Below, piece by piece: positions 25,843-39,130 of a stretch of DNA of 64,000 nucleotides. Within the stretch, counting starts at the first letter, position 1; the number at the start of each line of letters is the position of its first letter. The stretch covers positions 1-64,000 of the forward strand of contig NZ_AVPJ01000013.1 in the NCBI RefSeq assembly GCF_000768705.1, in the 5' to 3' direction. Source of the DNA: Knoellia sinensis KCTC 19936 (GTDB lineage: Bacteria; Actinomycetota; Actinomycetes; Actinomycetales; Dermatophilaceae). The notes below the pieces were generated by a model. The model was not told the origin of the DNA. It worked only from the letters and a program-made list of their open reading frames with translations, and did no database searches. A program made the translations under genes and the position numbers.

Positions 25843-27047
25843 TGGCCAAGCGAGGCAACGGGGAAGGCTCGATCTACCCCTACCGGAATGGGTTCGCGGC
25901 CCACGTTTGGATCACCACGCCGGAGGGCCGGCGGGTACGCCGAGTCGTCTACGGGAAGACCCGTGAGATCGTGCGTGAGAAGTTCCTGGCCCTCCACGAG
26001 CAGGCGCGTCGTGGCCCGGTCGCGACGAGGACCCCTACACTGAGGGAGTTCGCCGAAGGCTGGCTCCGGGACGTCGTCAAGCCCAACCTCGCTCCCACCA
26101 CGAGTTCCAACTACGCCTTGTTCTTGAGGCACTACATCGAGCCGGACCTTGGCACGAAGCGCATAGACCGGCTCAGTGTCCGCGATGTTCGGACGTGGCT
26201 CAACGCGCTCAAGGAACGGTGCCAGTGCTGCGCGCAAGGCAAGGACGCCGCCCGGGAGAAGCCCAGATGCTGCGCCATTGGGAAGTGCTGCGAGCAGCGT
26301 GCCTCTGAGTGGACCCGCCACCAGGCTTGGACCGTGCTGCGCAGCATTCTCAGCGAGGCGATGCGCGACGAGCTGGTGGCGAGAAACGTCGCAGCCCTTG
26401 TGAAGGTGCCCTTGCCTCGTCCCCGGAAGCGGAAGTACTGGACTGTCGAGGAAGCCCGCCAGTTCCTGGAGTCGGCCAAGTCGAACGACGACCCGCTTTT
26501 CGCCGGCTACGTCCTCATGCTCGTGCTGGGCCTGCGCCGCGGTGAGCTGCTCGGCCTCAAGTGGGAGGACCTCGACGTCAAGGCAGGAGAGGCCCGGATC
26601 GGCTGGCAGCTTCAGCGCATCGACGGCGAACTGGTCCGTCGTCAGACTAAGACCCACTCGTCGGACGCGCCCCTCCCCCTGCCTGACATCTGCGTGCAGG
26701 CACTCAAGGATCGTCGCCTCACCGAGAACAAGCTCCGTCTCGCCGCGGGGGAGGCGTGGGCCGGCACTGGTCTCATGTTGACGACACGACTCGGCGACCC
26801 GCTCGATCCACGCAACTTCCAGCGAGCCTTCCGCTCCAGCGTGCGGCGCGCGGGTGTGCCGATCATCCCTGTGCATTCGACCAGACGAACCTGCGCGAGC
26901 CTGCTCGTGGCGCTCGACGTGCACCCGCGCGTGGCGATGGCCATTCTTCGGCACAGCAAGATCGCGGTGACGATGGACATCTACTCCCAAGTGTCCGCAG
27001 CCTCGACCCGGGAGGCCCTGAAGCGGCTCGGGGAGGCGTTCCAATGA
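25842..27047 (+). CDS. int: Tyrosine-recombinase integrase
   Basis: The 401-residue protein has an N-terminal arm-binding segment (GEGSIYPYRNGFAAHVWI), a core-binding domain, and catalytic residues in GLRRGELL (R232 or R233), HSTRRT (H345, R348), LRHS (H371) and DIYSQV (Y381). A Cys-rich insert between about residues 125 and 150 (CQCC, CC, CC pairs) could bind zinc and is common in actinobacterial element integrases. It lies 76 nt from the tRNA-Ala gene that contains the attachment site. Confidence 0.96.
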   Translation: MAKRGNGEGSIYPYRNGFAAHVWITTPEGRRVRRVVYGKTREIVREKFLALHEQARRGPVATRTPTLREFAEGWLRDVVKPNLAPTTSSNYALFLRHYIEPDLGTKRIDRLSVRDVRTWLNALKERCQCCAQGKDAAREKPRCCAIGKCCEQRASEWTRHQAWTVLRSILSEAMRDELVARNVAALVKVPLPRPRKRKYWTVEEARQFLESAKSNDDPLFAGYVLMLVLGLRRGELLGLKWEDLDVKAGEARIGWQLQRIDGELVRRQTKTHSSDAPLPLPDICVQALKDRRLTENKLRLAAGEAWAGTGLMLTTRLGDPLDPRNFQRAFRSSVRRAGVPIIPVHSTRRTCASLLVALDVHPRVAMAILRHSKIAVTMDIYSQVSAASTREALKRLGEAFQ

Positions 27048-27123
27048 ACCGCGTTGCCGTACTTTGCTGGAATCAGGGGACGAAAGAGGCCCTCCCCGGA
27101 TTCCGGAAAGGGCCTCTGACCTG

Positions 27124-27199
27124 TGGTGGAGCCAAGGGGACTCGAACCCCTAACCCCCTGCTTGCAAAGCAGGTGCGCTACCAATTGCGCCATGGCCCC
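27124..27199 (-). tRNA. tRNA-Ala (UGC), element integration site
   Basis: The reverse strand folds as a full cloverleaf with acceptor GGGGCCA/TGGCTCC, anticodon arm CCTGC-TTTGCAA-GCAGG (anticodon TGC), T-arm GGGG-TTCGAGT-CCCC and an encoded CCA (27124-27126). The element provides the 3' part, since the 19-bp core covers the anticodon loop to the variable region and the integrase lies beyond the 3' end. Confidence 0.97.
27150..27168 (+). repeat. Attachment site copy inside tRNA-Ala (19 bp)
   Basis: CTAACCCCCTGCTTGCAAA, identical to 26-44. It covers the anticodon loop, the 3' anticodon stem and the variable loop of tRNA-Ala. Confidence 0.85.
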
Positions 27200-27228
27200 G
27201 AGGCGGTGACGAGCACCGCCAGGGTGAT

Positions 27229-27369
27229 TCAGTTCTTGGTCTCGACCGAACCCGAACCCGAGTCGGTGGCCTCGGCCCAGAGCCGCTGGTCAGCGCCCTG
27301 CGCGTCGAGCTTCTTCTTGACCACGCCTGCCGTCAGCGCGGTCAGGACGAGGAAGAGGACCTTCTTCAC
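27229..27369 (-). CDS. DLW-39 family small protein
   Basis: A 46-residue protein starting GTG: VKKVLFLVLTALTAGVVKKKLDAQGADQRLWAEATD (shown in part), with one N-terminal hydrophobic helix and the conserved LWAEATD end. Proteins of this kind are found between tRNA-Ile and tRNA-Ala near gyrA in actinobacteria, exactly this location. Role unknown. Confidence 0.9.
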   Translation of the reverse strand: MKKVLFLVLTALTAGVVKKKLDAQGADQRLWAEATDSGSGSVETKN

Positions 27370-27400
27370 GGGTGCACCACCTGGTGGGTCGAGGATCGGA

Positions 27401-27477
27401 TGGTGGGCCTAAGAGGACTTGAACCTCTGGCCTCTTCCTTATCAGGGAAGCGCTCTAACCGTCTGAGCTATAGGCCC
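27401..27477 (-). tRNA. tRNA-Ile (GAU)
   Basis: Reverse strand reads GGGCCTATAGCTCAGACGG at the 5' end, anticodon arm CTTCC-CTGATAA-GGAAG (anticodon GAT), T-arm AGAGG-TTCAAGT-CCTCT and encoded CCA. The cloverleaf is complete. Confidence 0.97.
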
Positions 27478-27550
27478 GTCGCCAATCCGGCGGCGCCACC
27501 GGGGTGGCGCGAGAAACGAGGTTACCTCACCCTCCGTCTCCCCTCCAAAA

Positions 27551-27589
27551 CGGTATGCCGGCCGCTCTGGGCGAGCGGCCGGCATACCG
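27551..27589. terminator. Perfect 16-bp hairpin downstream of DUF3566
   Basis: CGGTATGCCGGCCGCT (27551-27566) pairs with AGCGGCCGGCATACCG (27574-27589) around a 7-nt loop. Likely terminator of the gyrB-gyrA-DUF3566 unit. Each arm contains one GTATGCCG octamer. Confidence 0.75.
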
Positions 27590-27695
27590 GCTGTGGGTGG
27601 AGACTTCACCCCGAGAACTCGGGCTTCGCGCGGCCAAGGAAGCCTTGCGAAGTGCGACAAACCCACTTGCGGCGGGAAAGTCGGGGGGTGGTGCG

Positions 27696-28234
27696 TCAGT
27701 CGTCGGTGAGGGTCAGCTGGAGGCCGCCGACGAGGCTGCTCGACACGTTGTAGAGGAACGCCGCGAGGGTCGCGAGCGCCGTCATGAGGATGACGTCGAT
27801 GACGCCGACGACGATCGCGAGGGAGATGACCCGGCCGAAGCCGAGGAAGTCCATGATGTCGAAGGTGTTCTCGCCGTCCTGGATGATCTGGCCGACGAGG
27901 CCGTTGACCTGCTCGAAGACACCCATGCCGGCGAGGATCGTCCACAGCACCGCCACCATGACGACGCCGGCGATGCCGAGGGCCACGGAGAGCAGGAACG
28001 ACATCTTCATCGCCGACCACGGGTCGACGCGGGAGACCGTGAGGCGGACCCGGCGACCGGTGCCGCGAGCGGCAGGAGCAGGTCCCTGAGGTGCCGTGGC
28101 CGGGTTGCTCGAGCCGTTGGGTGCAGCGTCGGCCGGAACGTTCGCGCCGGAGTCGGGACGGGACAGGGAGCGGGTGGGTTCAGACGAGGAACCCGACACC
28201 GATCGCATCGAGGTTCCTGCGTGGTCTGCCGTGC

Positions 28235-28238
<4 letters not shown>
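27696..28238 (-). CDS. DUF3566 transmembrane protein
   Basis: The 180-residue protein has a disordered Ser/Pro/Ala N-terminus, then [35 protein letters not shown] and a second membrane helix ([25 protein letters not shown]). This is the actinobacterial DUF3566 family, nearly always directly downstream of gyrA. It overlaps gyrA by 4 nt. Function is not established. Confidence 0.92.
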
Positions 28239-30985
<2,747 letters not shown>

Positions 30986-31145
30986 GAGTTTCCTTGTCCT
31001 TCAGTGCAATTCAAGCGACGTATGCCGCAAAGTTCAGTTCGAGCGAAAGGCGAGTCACGCTGTGGCCCGGGAGTCGAGCAGCGTGCGTTTCGAACGCAAC
31101 CACGCTGGGAAGGTGCCGTTCCGTGGAGCAGATCAACGTCTTGTT

Positions 31146-31217
31146 CGCCGCTGGCTGGGCCTGGCGGGAGCCGCGAGCGCGCTCAGCGCGCGAGCGGCGG
31201 ATGGAACTGCGGCGAAC
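31146..31217 (+). repeat. Dispersed repeat copy 1 (gyrA-gyrB spacer)
   Basis: A 72-bp stretch starting CGCCGCTGGCTGGGCCTGGC and ending ACTGCGGCGAAC, with an internal palindrome GCGCGCTCAGCGCGC. A second copy in inverse orientation lies at 61875-61945 with only a few differences. Located between gyrB and gyrA with no gene. Confidence 0.85.
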
Positions 31218-31255
31218 AAGATGTTGAACTGCGACGCAACGAAACGGCATACGAA

Positions 31256-33388
<2,133 letters not shown>

Positions 33389-33656
33389 TCAGCTGGCGTG
33401 GCTCATGCCGCGCGCCCGGGGCGGGAATTCGCCCAGGGCGCGACGTTCACCGGCCAGTTTACCCGTCAGTCCTGTCAGCGCACGCCAATGGAGGCCCGAG
33501 AAGGGCGTTTCTTCGACTTTCCACACCCGTTTTGGACCCGGCATACGCCCCCCACCCCTCTCAGGGCCTCTGTGGGCGTTTCCAAGGCCTGTGGACGGCG
33601 GGTCAGTGAGCGCGCTCCACCACCGGTCGTGACGTCGACCGAAGTCGGCGGGTTCG

Positions 33657-34403
33657 TCAGCGGCCGGTGGTGAAGAAGGTCCAGGTGCCGTCTCCCGCGA
33701 AGCCCACCCGGTAGCCGGTGTAGCCACCGTCATTGAGGCGCATCTTCGCCGCGCCGTCGCGGGTGACCAGACGGGCTGCGATGACCTTGTCCCACTCCGC
33801 CTCGTTCTCGGCGAACTGCTCCGAGAAGACCCGCGGCTGGATCGTGCCGTCGAAGGTTTCCGTCGGCGGCAGCGTCAGCACGGTCGCGAGGGCGACGTAG
33901 GTCTGCGGGGCGTTCGACGTGAAGATCGCGTTCGCGGCCTTCTCCCCGGCGAAGCCAGTCGCGTCGGCCCGGGCAAGGCTGATCAGCTTCTCCGCGTCAC
34001 AGGCCTTGGCGGCGCTGTGCACCTGCTTGGCCTTGGCGGCCGCCTTCGCCGACATCCCGGAGGTGTTCGGGGCCGCGACCTGCGAGGCCGCACAGCCCGA
34101 TGACCCACCGGAGCCACCGCTGCTGCCACTGGTGCTGCCTGAGCCGCCCGTGCCGCTCGCCGACTGCGCCGGTGCAGGGGCGGTCGTGGCATCGCTCGAC
34201 GCCACACTGGGAGTCGCCGTGGCGGTCTCGGTCGGCCCACTGCTTGTCGGCGCCGACGCGGACGTCGACTCGCTGGTCGCCGGCTTCGGCGCCGCGGTCG
34301 GTTCGTCGTCGGAGCAGCCGGCCAGCGCCGCCACCGACAGGACTGCTGAGGCGATCAGCGCTGTGGTGCGGCAAGTGGGCAGGACGATTCCCCGAGACGA
34401 CAT
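33657..34403 (-). CDS. Secreted lipoprotein, hypothetical
   Basis: The 248-residue protein starts at ATG 34403 with a signal peptide ending in a lipobox (SVAALAGC). A Ser/Gly/Thr-rich linker (about residues 30-105) leads to a C-terminal domain with CAASQVAAPNTSGMSAKAAAK and ends in YTGYRVGFAGDGTWTFFTTGR. A longer upstream reading frame exists but begins in another gene. I do not recognise the C-terminal family. It is anchored outside the membrane. Confidence 0.8.
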   Translation of the reverse strand: MSSRGIVLPTCRTTALIASAVLSVAALAGCSDDEPTAAPKPATSESTSASAPTSSGPTETATATPSVASSDATTAPAPAQSASGTGGSGSTSGSSGGSGGSSGCAASQVAAPNTSGMSAKAAAKAKQVHSAAKACDAEKLISLARADATGFAGEKAANAIFTSNAPQTYVALATVLTLPPTETFDGTIQPRVFSEQFAENEAEWDKVIAARLVTRDGAAKMRLNDGGYTGYRVGFAGDGTWTFFTTGR

Positions 34404-34516
34404 GACTCCCACCGTAACGGGTGTGACTGGTGAGACTGAGGAACCCACGCGGGGTGAGGCGGACCGCGGAAGGTGGGCGGACGGCATACGGGATCGGTGT
34501 TTTGGCCGCGCAGGTG

Positions 34517-34981
34517 TCAGGCCTGCGCAGCGAGGGCGCGCTCGACGACAGCGCGCACGTCGGCCGGGATCGGGACGGAGTGACGGCCGGCGCGGTCGAT
34601 GTAGACCTGCGCCCACAAGCCATGCGCCGCGATGTCGTCGCTGCCCTCGGCGAAGAGGCCGAACGCAAAGGTGACGCTCTTGGTGCCGATGCGCTCGACG
34701 CGTACGCCGACGTCGATGGGGTGGGGGTACGCGAGTTCGGCATAGAACCGGCAGGACGACTCGGCCACGACCCCGAGCGTCGGCGTCGACACCTCGTCGG
34801 TGCCGGTCTCGCGGATGAGCCAGGCGTTGAGGACGGCGTCGAAGAGCTCGTAGTAGACCGCGTTGTTGAGGTGGCCGTACATGTCGTTGTCGGCCCACCG
34901 CGTCGTCATGCGCTGCATCTCGGGGAAGTCGGCGCGCGTCAGGGTCCGCGGGTCCACCGTGGTCGCGGCGTCTGAAGTCAT
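34517..34981 (-). CDS. Acyl-CoA thioesterase, hot-dog fold (4HBT)
   Basis: The 154-residue protein has the 4-hydroxybenzoyl-CoA thioesterase pattern RWADNDMYGHLNNAVYYELFD, with the catalytic Asp in the D-x-Y-G-H-L-N-N motif, and a second half CRFYAELAYPHPIDVGVRVERIGTKSV. Hydrolyses acyl-CoA thioesters. Start at ATG 34981. It could work in fatty-acid or acyl-ester metabolism; no pathway partner is adjacent. Confidence 0.9.
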   Translation of the reverse strand: MTSDAATTVDPRTLTRADFPEMQRMTTRWADNDMYGHLNNAVYYELFDAVLNAWLIRETGTDEVSTPTLGVVAESSCRFYAELAYPHPIDVGVRVERIGTKSVTFAFGLFAEGSDDIAAHGLWAQVYIDRAGRHSVPIPADVRAVVERALAAQA

Positions 34982-35025
34982 GCGACTCAGGGTAGATCGC
35001 GGTCCAGCCCGAGGGACCGGAGGGA

Positions 35026-35070
35026 AGGTGTGGGGTCCGGAGGACAAGGAAGCCTCCGGACCCCACACCT
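35026..35070. terminator. Perfect 18-bp hairpin downstream of fbpC
   Basis: AGGTGTGGGGTCCGGAGG (35026-35043) pairs fully with CCTCCGGACCCCACACCT (35053-35070) around a 9-nt loop. Lies between fbpC and the thioesterase gene; likely ends the fbp transcript. No T-run, as is common in this group. Confidence 0.8.
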
Positions 35071-35099
35071 CTCCTCATGGGGAGCAAAAGTTGTGGCGG

Positions 35100-36245
35100 T
35101 CAGTGCGTGTTCGGAGCATGGGTCACGGTGCGTTCGCCGACGAGGAGGCTCGGCACCATGCCCGGGTGAATCGAGGCGAACACCTTGGTGCCGACGGGGT
35201 ATCGGATGGAGTGCGGCTGCCACGAGCGCACCGTGCGGCCTGACGGCAGCAGGACGGTGTGGAGGATGAACGCGCCGTGGTACTCGACGCGGTCGACGAC
35301 GGCGAGGGCGCCGTGGTGCTCCGCGCCATCGGTCTCCGGACCGGGCAGGGTGAGGCTGACCTCGTGAGGGCGCACGACGACCTCGGCATCGGCGACGTCG
35401 GTCTGGACGGTGACCAGCCCGAGTTCGCAGGCGAGGCCGTGCTCGTCGACCGACGAGGGGAGGAAGTCGGCGTCGCCCATGAAGGACGCGACGAACCGGC
35501 TCACCGGCCGCTCGAAGACCTGCACCGGCGTGCCGAGCTGCTCGATCACGCCGTCGCGCATCACCCCGATGCGGTCACCGACGGTGAGGGCTTCGGTCTG
35601 GTCGTGCGTCACGAGGACCGCCGTCGTCCCCGTGGCGCGCAGGATGTCGACCGTGTCGGTGCGCACCCGAGCACGCAGTGACTCGTCGAGGGACGAGAAC
35701 GGCTCGTCCATGAGCACGACCGCCGGACGCGGTGCCAGCGCGCGGGCCAGGGCGATGCGTTGCTGCTCACCACCGGAGAGTTCGTGGGGATAACGATCGG
35801 CAACGTGGGGCAGGTGGACGAGGTCGAGGACCTCACGCACGCGTGCATCCTGCTCGGTGCGACGCACACCGTCGAGGCCGAACCGGATGTTGTCCCCGAC
35901 GCTCAAGTGGGGGAAGAGTGCGTGCTCCTGGAAGACGAGCCCGACGCGACGCTTCTCGGGCGGAACCCACTGGGCTCGTGTCACAGGTGCGTGCCCAACC
36001 GAGGAATTCGGTGAGTTCGGGACAGCGGAGGCGGTGCCGGCGACGACCTCACCGCCGACCCGCAGCGTGCCCTGGTCGGGGCGTTCGAGGCCGGCGACCA
36101 GCCGCAGCAGGGTCGACTTGCCGCAGCCCGACGGCCCGATGAGCGCGAGGATCTCGCCCTGCGCCACCGACAGGTCGAGGGCACGCACGGCAGGAGTGTC
36201 GCCATAGGACTTGGAGACGCCGGTCAGGTCGAGGGCGCCGGTCAT
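35100..36245 (-). CDS. fbpC: Iron(III) ABC transporter, ATP-binding protein
   Basis: The 381-residue protein starts at ATG 36245, overlapping the permease stop by 4 nt. Walker A is GPSGCGKST, the signature is LSGGEQQRIALARAL and Walker B is VVLMDEP. A C-terminal TOBE-like domain follows (VVVRPHEVSLTLPGPE), as in FbpC/PotA-type ATPases. Compared with relatives it has an insert (GTASAVPNSPNSSVGHAPVTRAQW, residues about 65-90, before QEHALFPHLSV). It energises import with FbpB and FbpA. Confidence 0.92.
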   Translation of the reverse strand: MTGALDLTGVSKSYGDTPAVRALDLSVAQGEILALIGPSGCGKSTLLRLVAGLERPDQGTLRVGGEVVAGTASAVPNSPNSSVGHAPVTRAQWVPPEKRRVGLVFQEHALFPHLSVGDNIRFGLDGVRRTEQDARVREVLDLVHLPHVADRYPHELSGGEQQRIALARALAPRPAVVLMDEPFSSLDESLRARVRTDTVDILRATGTTAVLVTHDQTEALTVGDRIGVMRDGVIEQLGTPVQVFERPVSRFVASFMGDADFLPSSVDEHGLACELGLVTVQTDVADAEVVVRPHEVSLTLPGPETDGAEHHGALAVVDRVEYHGAFILHTVLLPSGRTVRSWQPHSIRYPVGTKVFASIHPGMVPSLLVGERTVTHAPNTH

Positions 36246-37951
36246 GAGATCACCTGCTTGTGGGGTTCGGCGAGGCGTACCTGCCGGACGAGGAACCACA
36301 CCGGCACGATCGCGAGCGCCACGATGAGGAGCGCCGGCAGGGCCGCCTGCTCCCAGAAGTTCTCGTTGGCGAGCTCATAGACCCACACCGACACCGTGGT
36401 GAAGCCGAAGGGGCGCAGGAGCAGCACGAGGGGCAACTCTTTCACGGCGTCGACGGCCACCAGCACCAGCGCCACCGCGATCCCCGACCGCGACATGGGC
36501 AGGTGTACGCGGCGCAGGACCCGCAGCGGCGACGCCCCCAGCGAGAACGCCGAGTTCGTCACCGACGGAGAGATCGTCGTGAAGCTCGCATCAACGGCTT
36601 GGTATGCCGGCGCGAGGAACCTCACGATGTAGCTCGCCAGAATGCCCAGCACCGAACCCGTGACGACGAGGCCCGTCCCACCCGGAACCCCCAGCGCCTC
36701 GAGCCAGCCGTCGAAGGCGGCGAAAGCGACAAGGACGCCGATCCCGATGACTGCGCCGGGCACGGCATACCCGAAGGTCGTGAGCTGCGCGGCAGCGCGG
36801 GCGAGCCGGCCGCCCGTCATGCGCACCCCGTGAGTGAGGAGCAGCGCCAACCCGACGCACGCGATCGCGGCGAGCGCGGCCATGACGGCACTGTTGGTGA
36901 GGTTCGTGGCGAAGCGCGACGTGGACAGGGCCGACGAGTCGGCGGCCGTCGCCGTCACCGCCCACCACAGCAGCTGGGCGACCGGCAACACGAAGCCCGC
37001 GGCAAGGACGGCACCCGCGGCGGCAAAGGCCCACCACCGGCCGGCCCCCGTGAGCAGCGTCGGCGCAGCCGGGGGACGGTGGCCCCCGCGCGAGTCGTAG
37101 CGGGCGCCACCGCGCAGGATCCGCTCGGCAGTGAGGACCATGACGGCGAAGGCGAGGACGAGCACCGACAGTTGGGCCGCCGATGCGAAGTCGAACGAGC
37201 CCTTCCACGTGAGATAGACGCCGACCGAGACCGTCCGCACCCCGAAGTACTGGACCGTGGCGAAGTCCGTCAGCGTCTCCATCATCACGACGGCCAGGCC
37301 ACCGGCGAGCGCCGGCCGCGCGAGCGGCAACAGCACCTGCCGGAACGCCCGCCAGGGCGAGGCCCCGAGCATGCGGGCCGCGTCCCACGTCGCCTGCCCC
37401 TGGCCGCGGAAAGCGGCTCGGGACAACAGATAGACGTAGGGATAGAGGGTCAGGGTCATGACGACCGGAGCACCGAACCACCCGGACAGGAGCTCGACGA
37501 ACCCGGACCCGCCGAACACCTCCCGCGCCGCCCGCGCCGGACCACCCGCCGGCCCGAACGTCGACAGGAAGAGGAAGCCGAGCACATAGGCCGGCATCGC
37601 GAGCGGCAGGACGAGCATCCACGAGAAGAGCCGACGCCCGGGGAACTCGTAGGCCGTCACGAGCCACGCGAGACCGACGCCGAGCACCGATGTCCCCAGC
37701 CCCACCAGGAGGAGCAGGGCCACGGTGCTGAGCACCATCAGCCCGAGGTCACCCGGCAGGGCCAGGGACCCGGCAGAGGCAAAGGCCTGGACGAGCACGG
37801 AGACGACCGGGATCGAGACGACCACCGCGATGAGGACGACGATCGCGGACCACCGGGGTCGGCCGGCCCCGGTGAGTCGGGGCGCACGCAACCCGGTTCG
37901 CGAGCCGGAGGTCCGCTCGCGAGCCTGGTCAACGCGGCTCTGGAGGCTCAC
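36242..37951 (-). CDS. fbpB: Iron(III) ABC transporter, permease (fused double domain)
   Basis: The 569-residue protein has about 12 membrane helices in two homologous halves, each with an ABC EAA-type loop (ARMLGASPWRAFRQVLLPLARPAL and FSLGASPLRVLRRVHLPMSRSG). This fused form is typical of FbpB/SfuB permeases. The basic N-terminus may be cytoplasmic. Operon order is fbpA-fbpB-fbpC. Confidence 0.92.
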   Translation of the reverse strand: MSLQSRVDQARERTSGSRTGLRAPRLTGAGRPRWSAIVVLIAVVVSIPVVSVLVQAFASAGSLALPGDLGLMVLSTVALLLLVGLGTSVLGVGLAWLVTAYEFPGRRLFSWMLVLPLAMPAYVLGFLFLSTFGPAGGPARAAREVFGGSGFVELLSGWFGAPVVMTLTLYPYVYLLSRAAFRGQGQATWDAARMLGASPWRAFRQVLLPLARPALAGGLAVVMMETLTDFATVQYFGVRTVSVGVYLTWKGSFDFASAAQLSVLVLAFAVMVLTAERILRGGARYDSRGGHRPPAAPTLLTGAGRWWAFAAAGAVLAAGFVLPVAQLLWWAVTATAADSSALSTSRFATNLTNSAVMAALAAIACVGLALLLTHGVRMTGGRLARAAAQLTTFGYAVPGAVIGIGVLVAFAAFDGWLEALGVPGGTGLVVTGSVLGILASYIVRFLAPAYQAVDASFTTISPSVTNSAFSLGASPLRVLRRVHLPMSRSGIAVALVLVAVDAVKELPLVLLLRPFGFTTVSVWVYELANENFWEQAALPALLIVALAIVPVWFLVRQVRLAEPHKQVIS

Positions 37952-38006
37952 ATCGGCTCGCGAGCCGTTTCGCCCGGCCGCACGCCTGCGCGCCCAGCCC
38001 GGCGGG

Positions 38007-39044
38007 TCACTTGTAGCCGGCCTCGGAGAGGACCTTGACCGCCTCGGCGTTCTGCGACCCGTAGGCCTCGGCCGACACCGGCATGCGCTTGAACTCGCCG
38101 AACTCGGCGATGACCGGCTCGGGCTTGACCGACTCGTTCACGGGGTACTCGTGGTTGCCGTCGACGAACGCGCTCTGCCCCTTGCTGGCAAGCCACTCGA
38201 TGAGCTGCTGCGCCTGGGCGGCGTTGTCGGAGGTCTTGACGACGCCCGCACCGGAGATGTTGACGTGCGTGCCGGCACCCTCCTGCGAGGCCCAGAACGG
38301 CGCGACGTTGAAGTCGGGGTTCTTCTTCTGCTCGCGGGCGAGGTAGTAGTGGTTCGTGATGCCGACGTCACACGTGCCCGCGTCGATCGCCTTGAGCAGC
38401 TCGACGTCGTTGGACTTGATGTCGACCTCGTTGGCCACCCAGCCCTTGACCGTGGCGAGCGCCTTGTCGCGGCCCTCGAGGTCGATGAGGCTCGCGACGA
38501 GGCTCTGGGTGTAGGCCGACGTGGAGTCGCGCATGCAGAGGCGGCCCTTCCACTTCGGGTCGGTGAGGCCGGCGTAGGTGTTCGTCGCGTCGAAGTCGGT
38601 CGGCTTGACCTTGTCGGGGTTGTACATCGTCGTGCGGGCGCGCATCGCGAGGCCGAACCACTGGTTGCCGCTGTCGCGCAGGTCGGTTGGGACGGCCTCG
38701 GTGAGCGCGGCCGACTCGACGGGCTTGAGCACGCCCTCCTGACCGGCATTCCACAGCGCGCCGGCGTCGACCGTCATGAACACGTCGGCCTCGCCGTCGG
38801 CGCCCTCGGCCTTGATCCGCTGGAGCAGCTCCGCGTCACTGCCGGAGATGAACTCGACGGTGATGCCGGTTTCTTCCTGGAAGTCGCCGAACGCACCCTC
38901 GAGGTCGTAGTGCCGCGCCGAATAGATCTGGAGGTCGGCGTTGCTGCCGCCGATCCCGAGCACGCCGCAGCCGGCGAGGGGGAGGACGGTAGCGGTCGTG
39001 ACGAGGCCGGCGAGGCCGGCACGCTTCAGGCGGCGGGTGGGCAC
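38007..39044 (-). CDS. fbpA: Iron(III) ABC transporter, substrate-binding lipoprotein
   Basis: The 345-residue protein has a lipobox signal peptide (TVLPLAGC) and a type 2 periplasmic-binding fold: LQIYSARHYDLEGAFGDFQEETGITVEFISGSDAELLQRI, then FVDGNHEYPVNESV near the end, the FbpA iron-binding loop with conserved tyrosines downstream (NHYYLAREQ). It captures ferric iron outside the cell for FbpBC. An IdeR/DtxR-like box lies 48 bp upstream, so it is probably repressed by iron. Confidence 0.92.
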   Translation of the reverse strand: MPTRRLKRAGLAGLVTTATVLPLAGCGVLGIGGSNADLQIYSARHYDLEGAFGDFQEETGITVEFISGSDAELLQRIKAEGADGEADVFMTVDAGALWNAGQEGVLKPVESAALTEAVPTDLRDSGNQWFGLAMRARTTMYNPDKVKPTDFDATNTYAGLTDPKWKGRLCMRDSTSAYTQSLVASLIDLEGRDKALATVKGWVANEVDIKSNDVELLKAIDAGTCDVGITNHYYLAREQKKNPDFNVAPFWASQEGAGTHVNISGAGVVKTSDNAAQAQQLIEWLASKGQSAFVDGNHEYPVNESVKPEPVIAEFGEFKRMPVSAEAYGSQNAEAVKVLSEAGYK

Positions 39045-39091
39045 AGGTGACTCCTGGACGGGGTGGCGCTGACGTGTGCATTCTTACGGAG

Positions 39092-39110
39092 TTAGGTAAG
39101 CCTGTCCAAA
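39092..39110. promoter_or_regulatory. IdeR/DtxR-like iron box in a divergent promoter
   Basis: TTAGGTAAGCCTGTCCAAA matches 15 of 19 positions of the actinobacterial iron-box consensus TTAGGTTAGSCTAACCTAA, with the left half-site near perfect. It lies between fbpA (leftward, start 39044) and the adenylation-enzyme gene (rightward, start 39131), so it could repress both. Confidence 0.75.
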
Positions 39111-39130
39111 TTCCACTAACCTCTCCGGTT

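Larger units (their letters stand above)
26..27168. mobile_element. Integrated actinobacterial ICE with T4SS-like operon and defence cargo
   Basis: The right end has an integrase next to tRNA-Ala, preceded by Xis-like, Rep, WhiB, FtsK/Tra and Pra-type genes, the usual AICE core. A 19-bp sequence from inside the tRNA gene (27150-27168) recurs at 26-44, giving left and right ends about 27.1 kb apart. Within are a T4SS-like operon (6957-13720) and cargo blocks (193-6492 and 14024-18181). I see no separate relaxase; the HUH-type Rep could serve that role. The sequence left of 26 does not look like a displaced tRNA 3' end, so the left junction may be eroded or rearranged. Confidence 0.85.

Noticed and set aside
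34404-35087. N-terminal extension of the lipoprotein frame through the thioesterase gene
   Set aside because: It is antisense-like composition over a well-supported hot-dog thioesterase, and the lipobox signal peptide begins at 34403.
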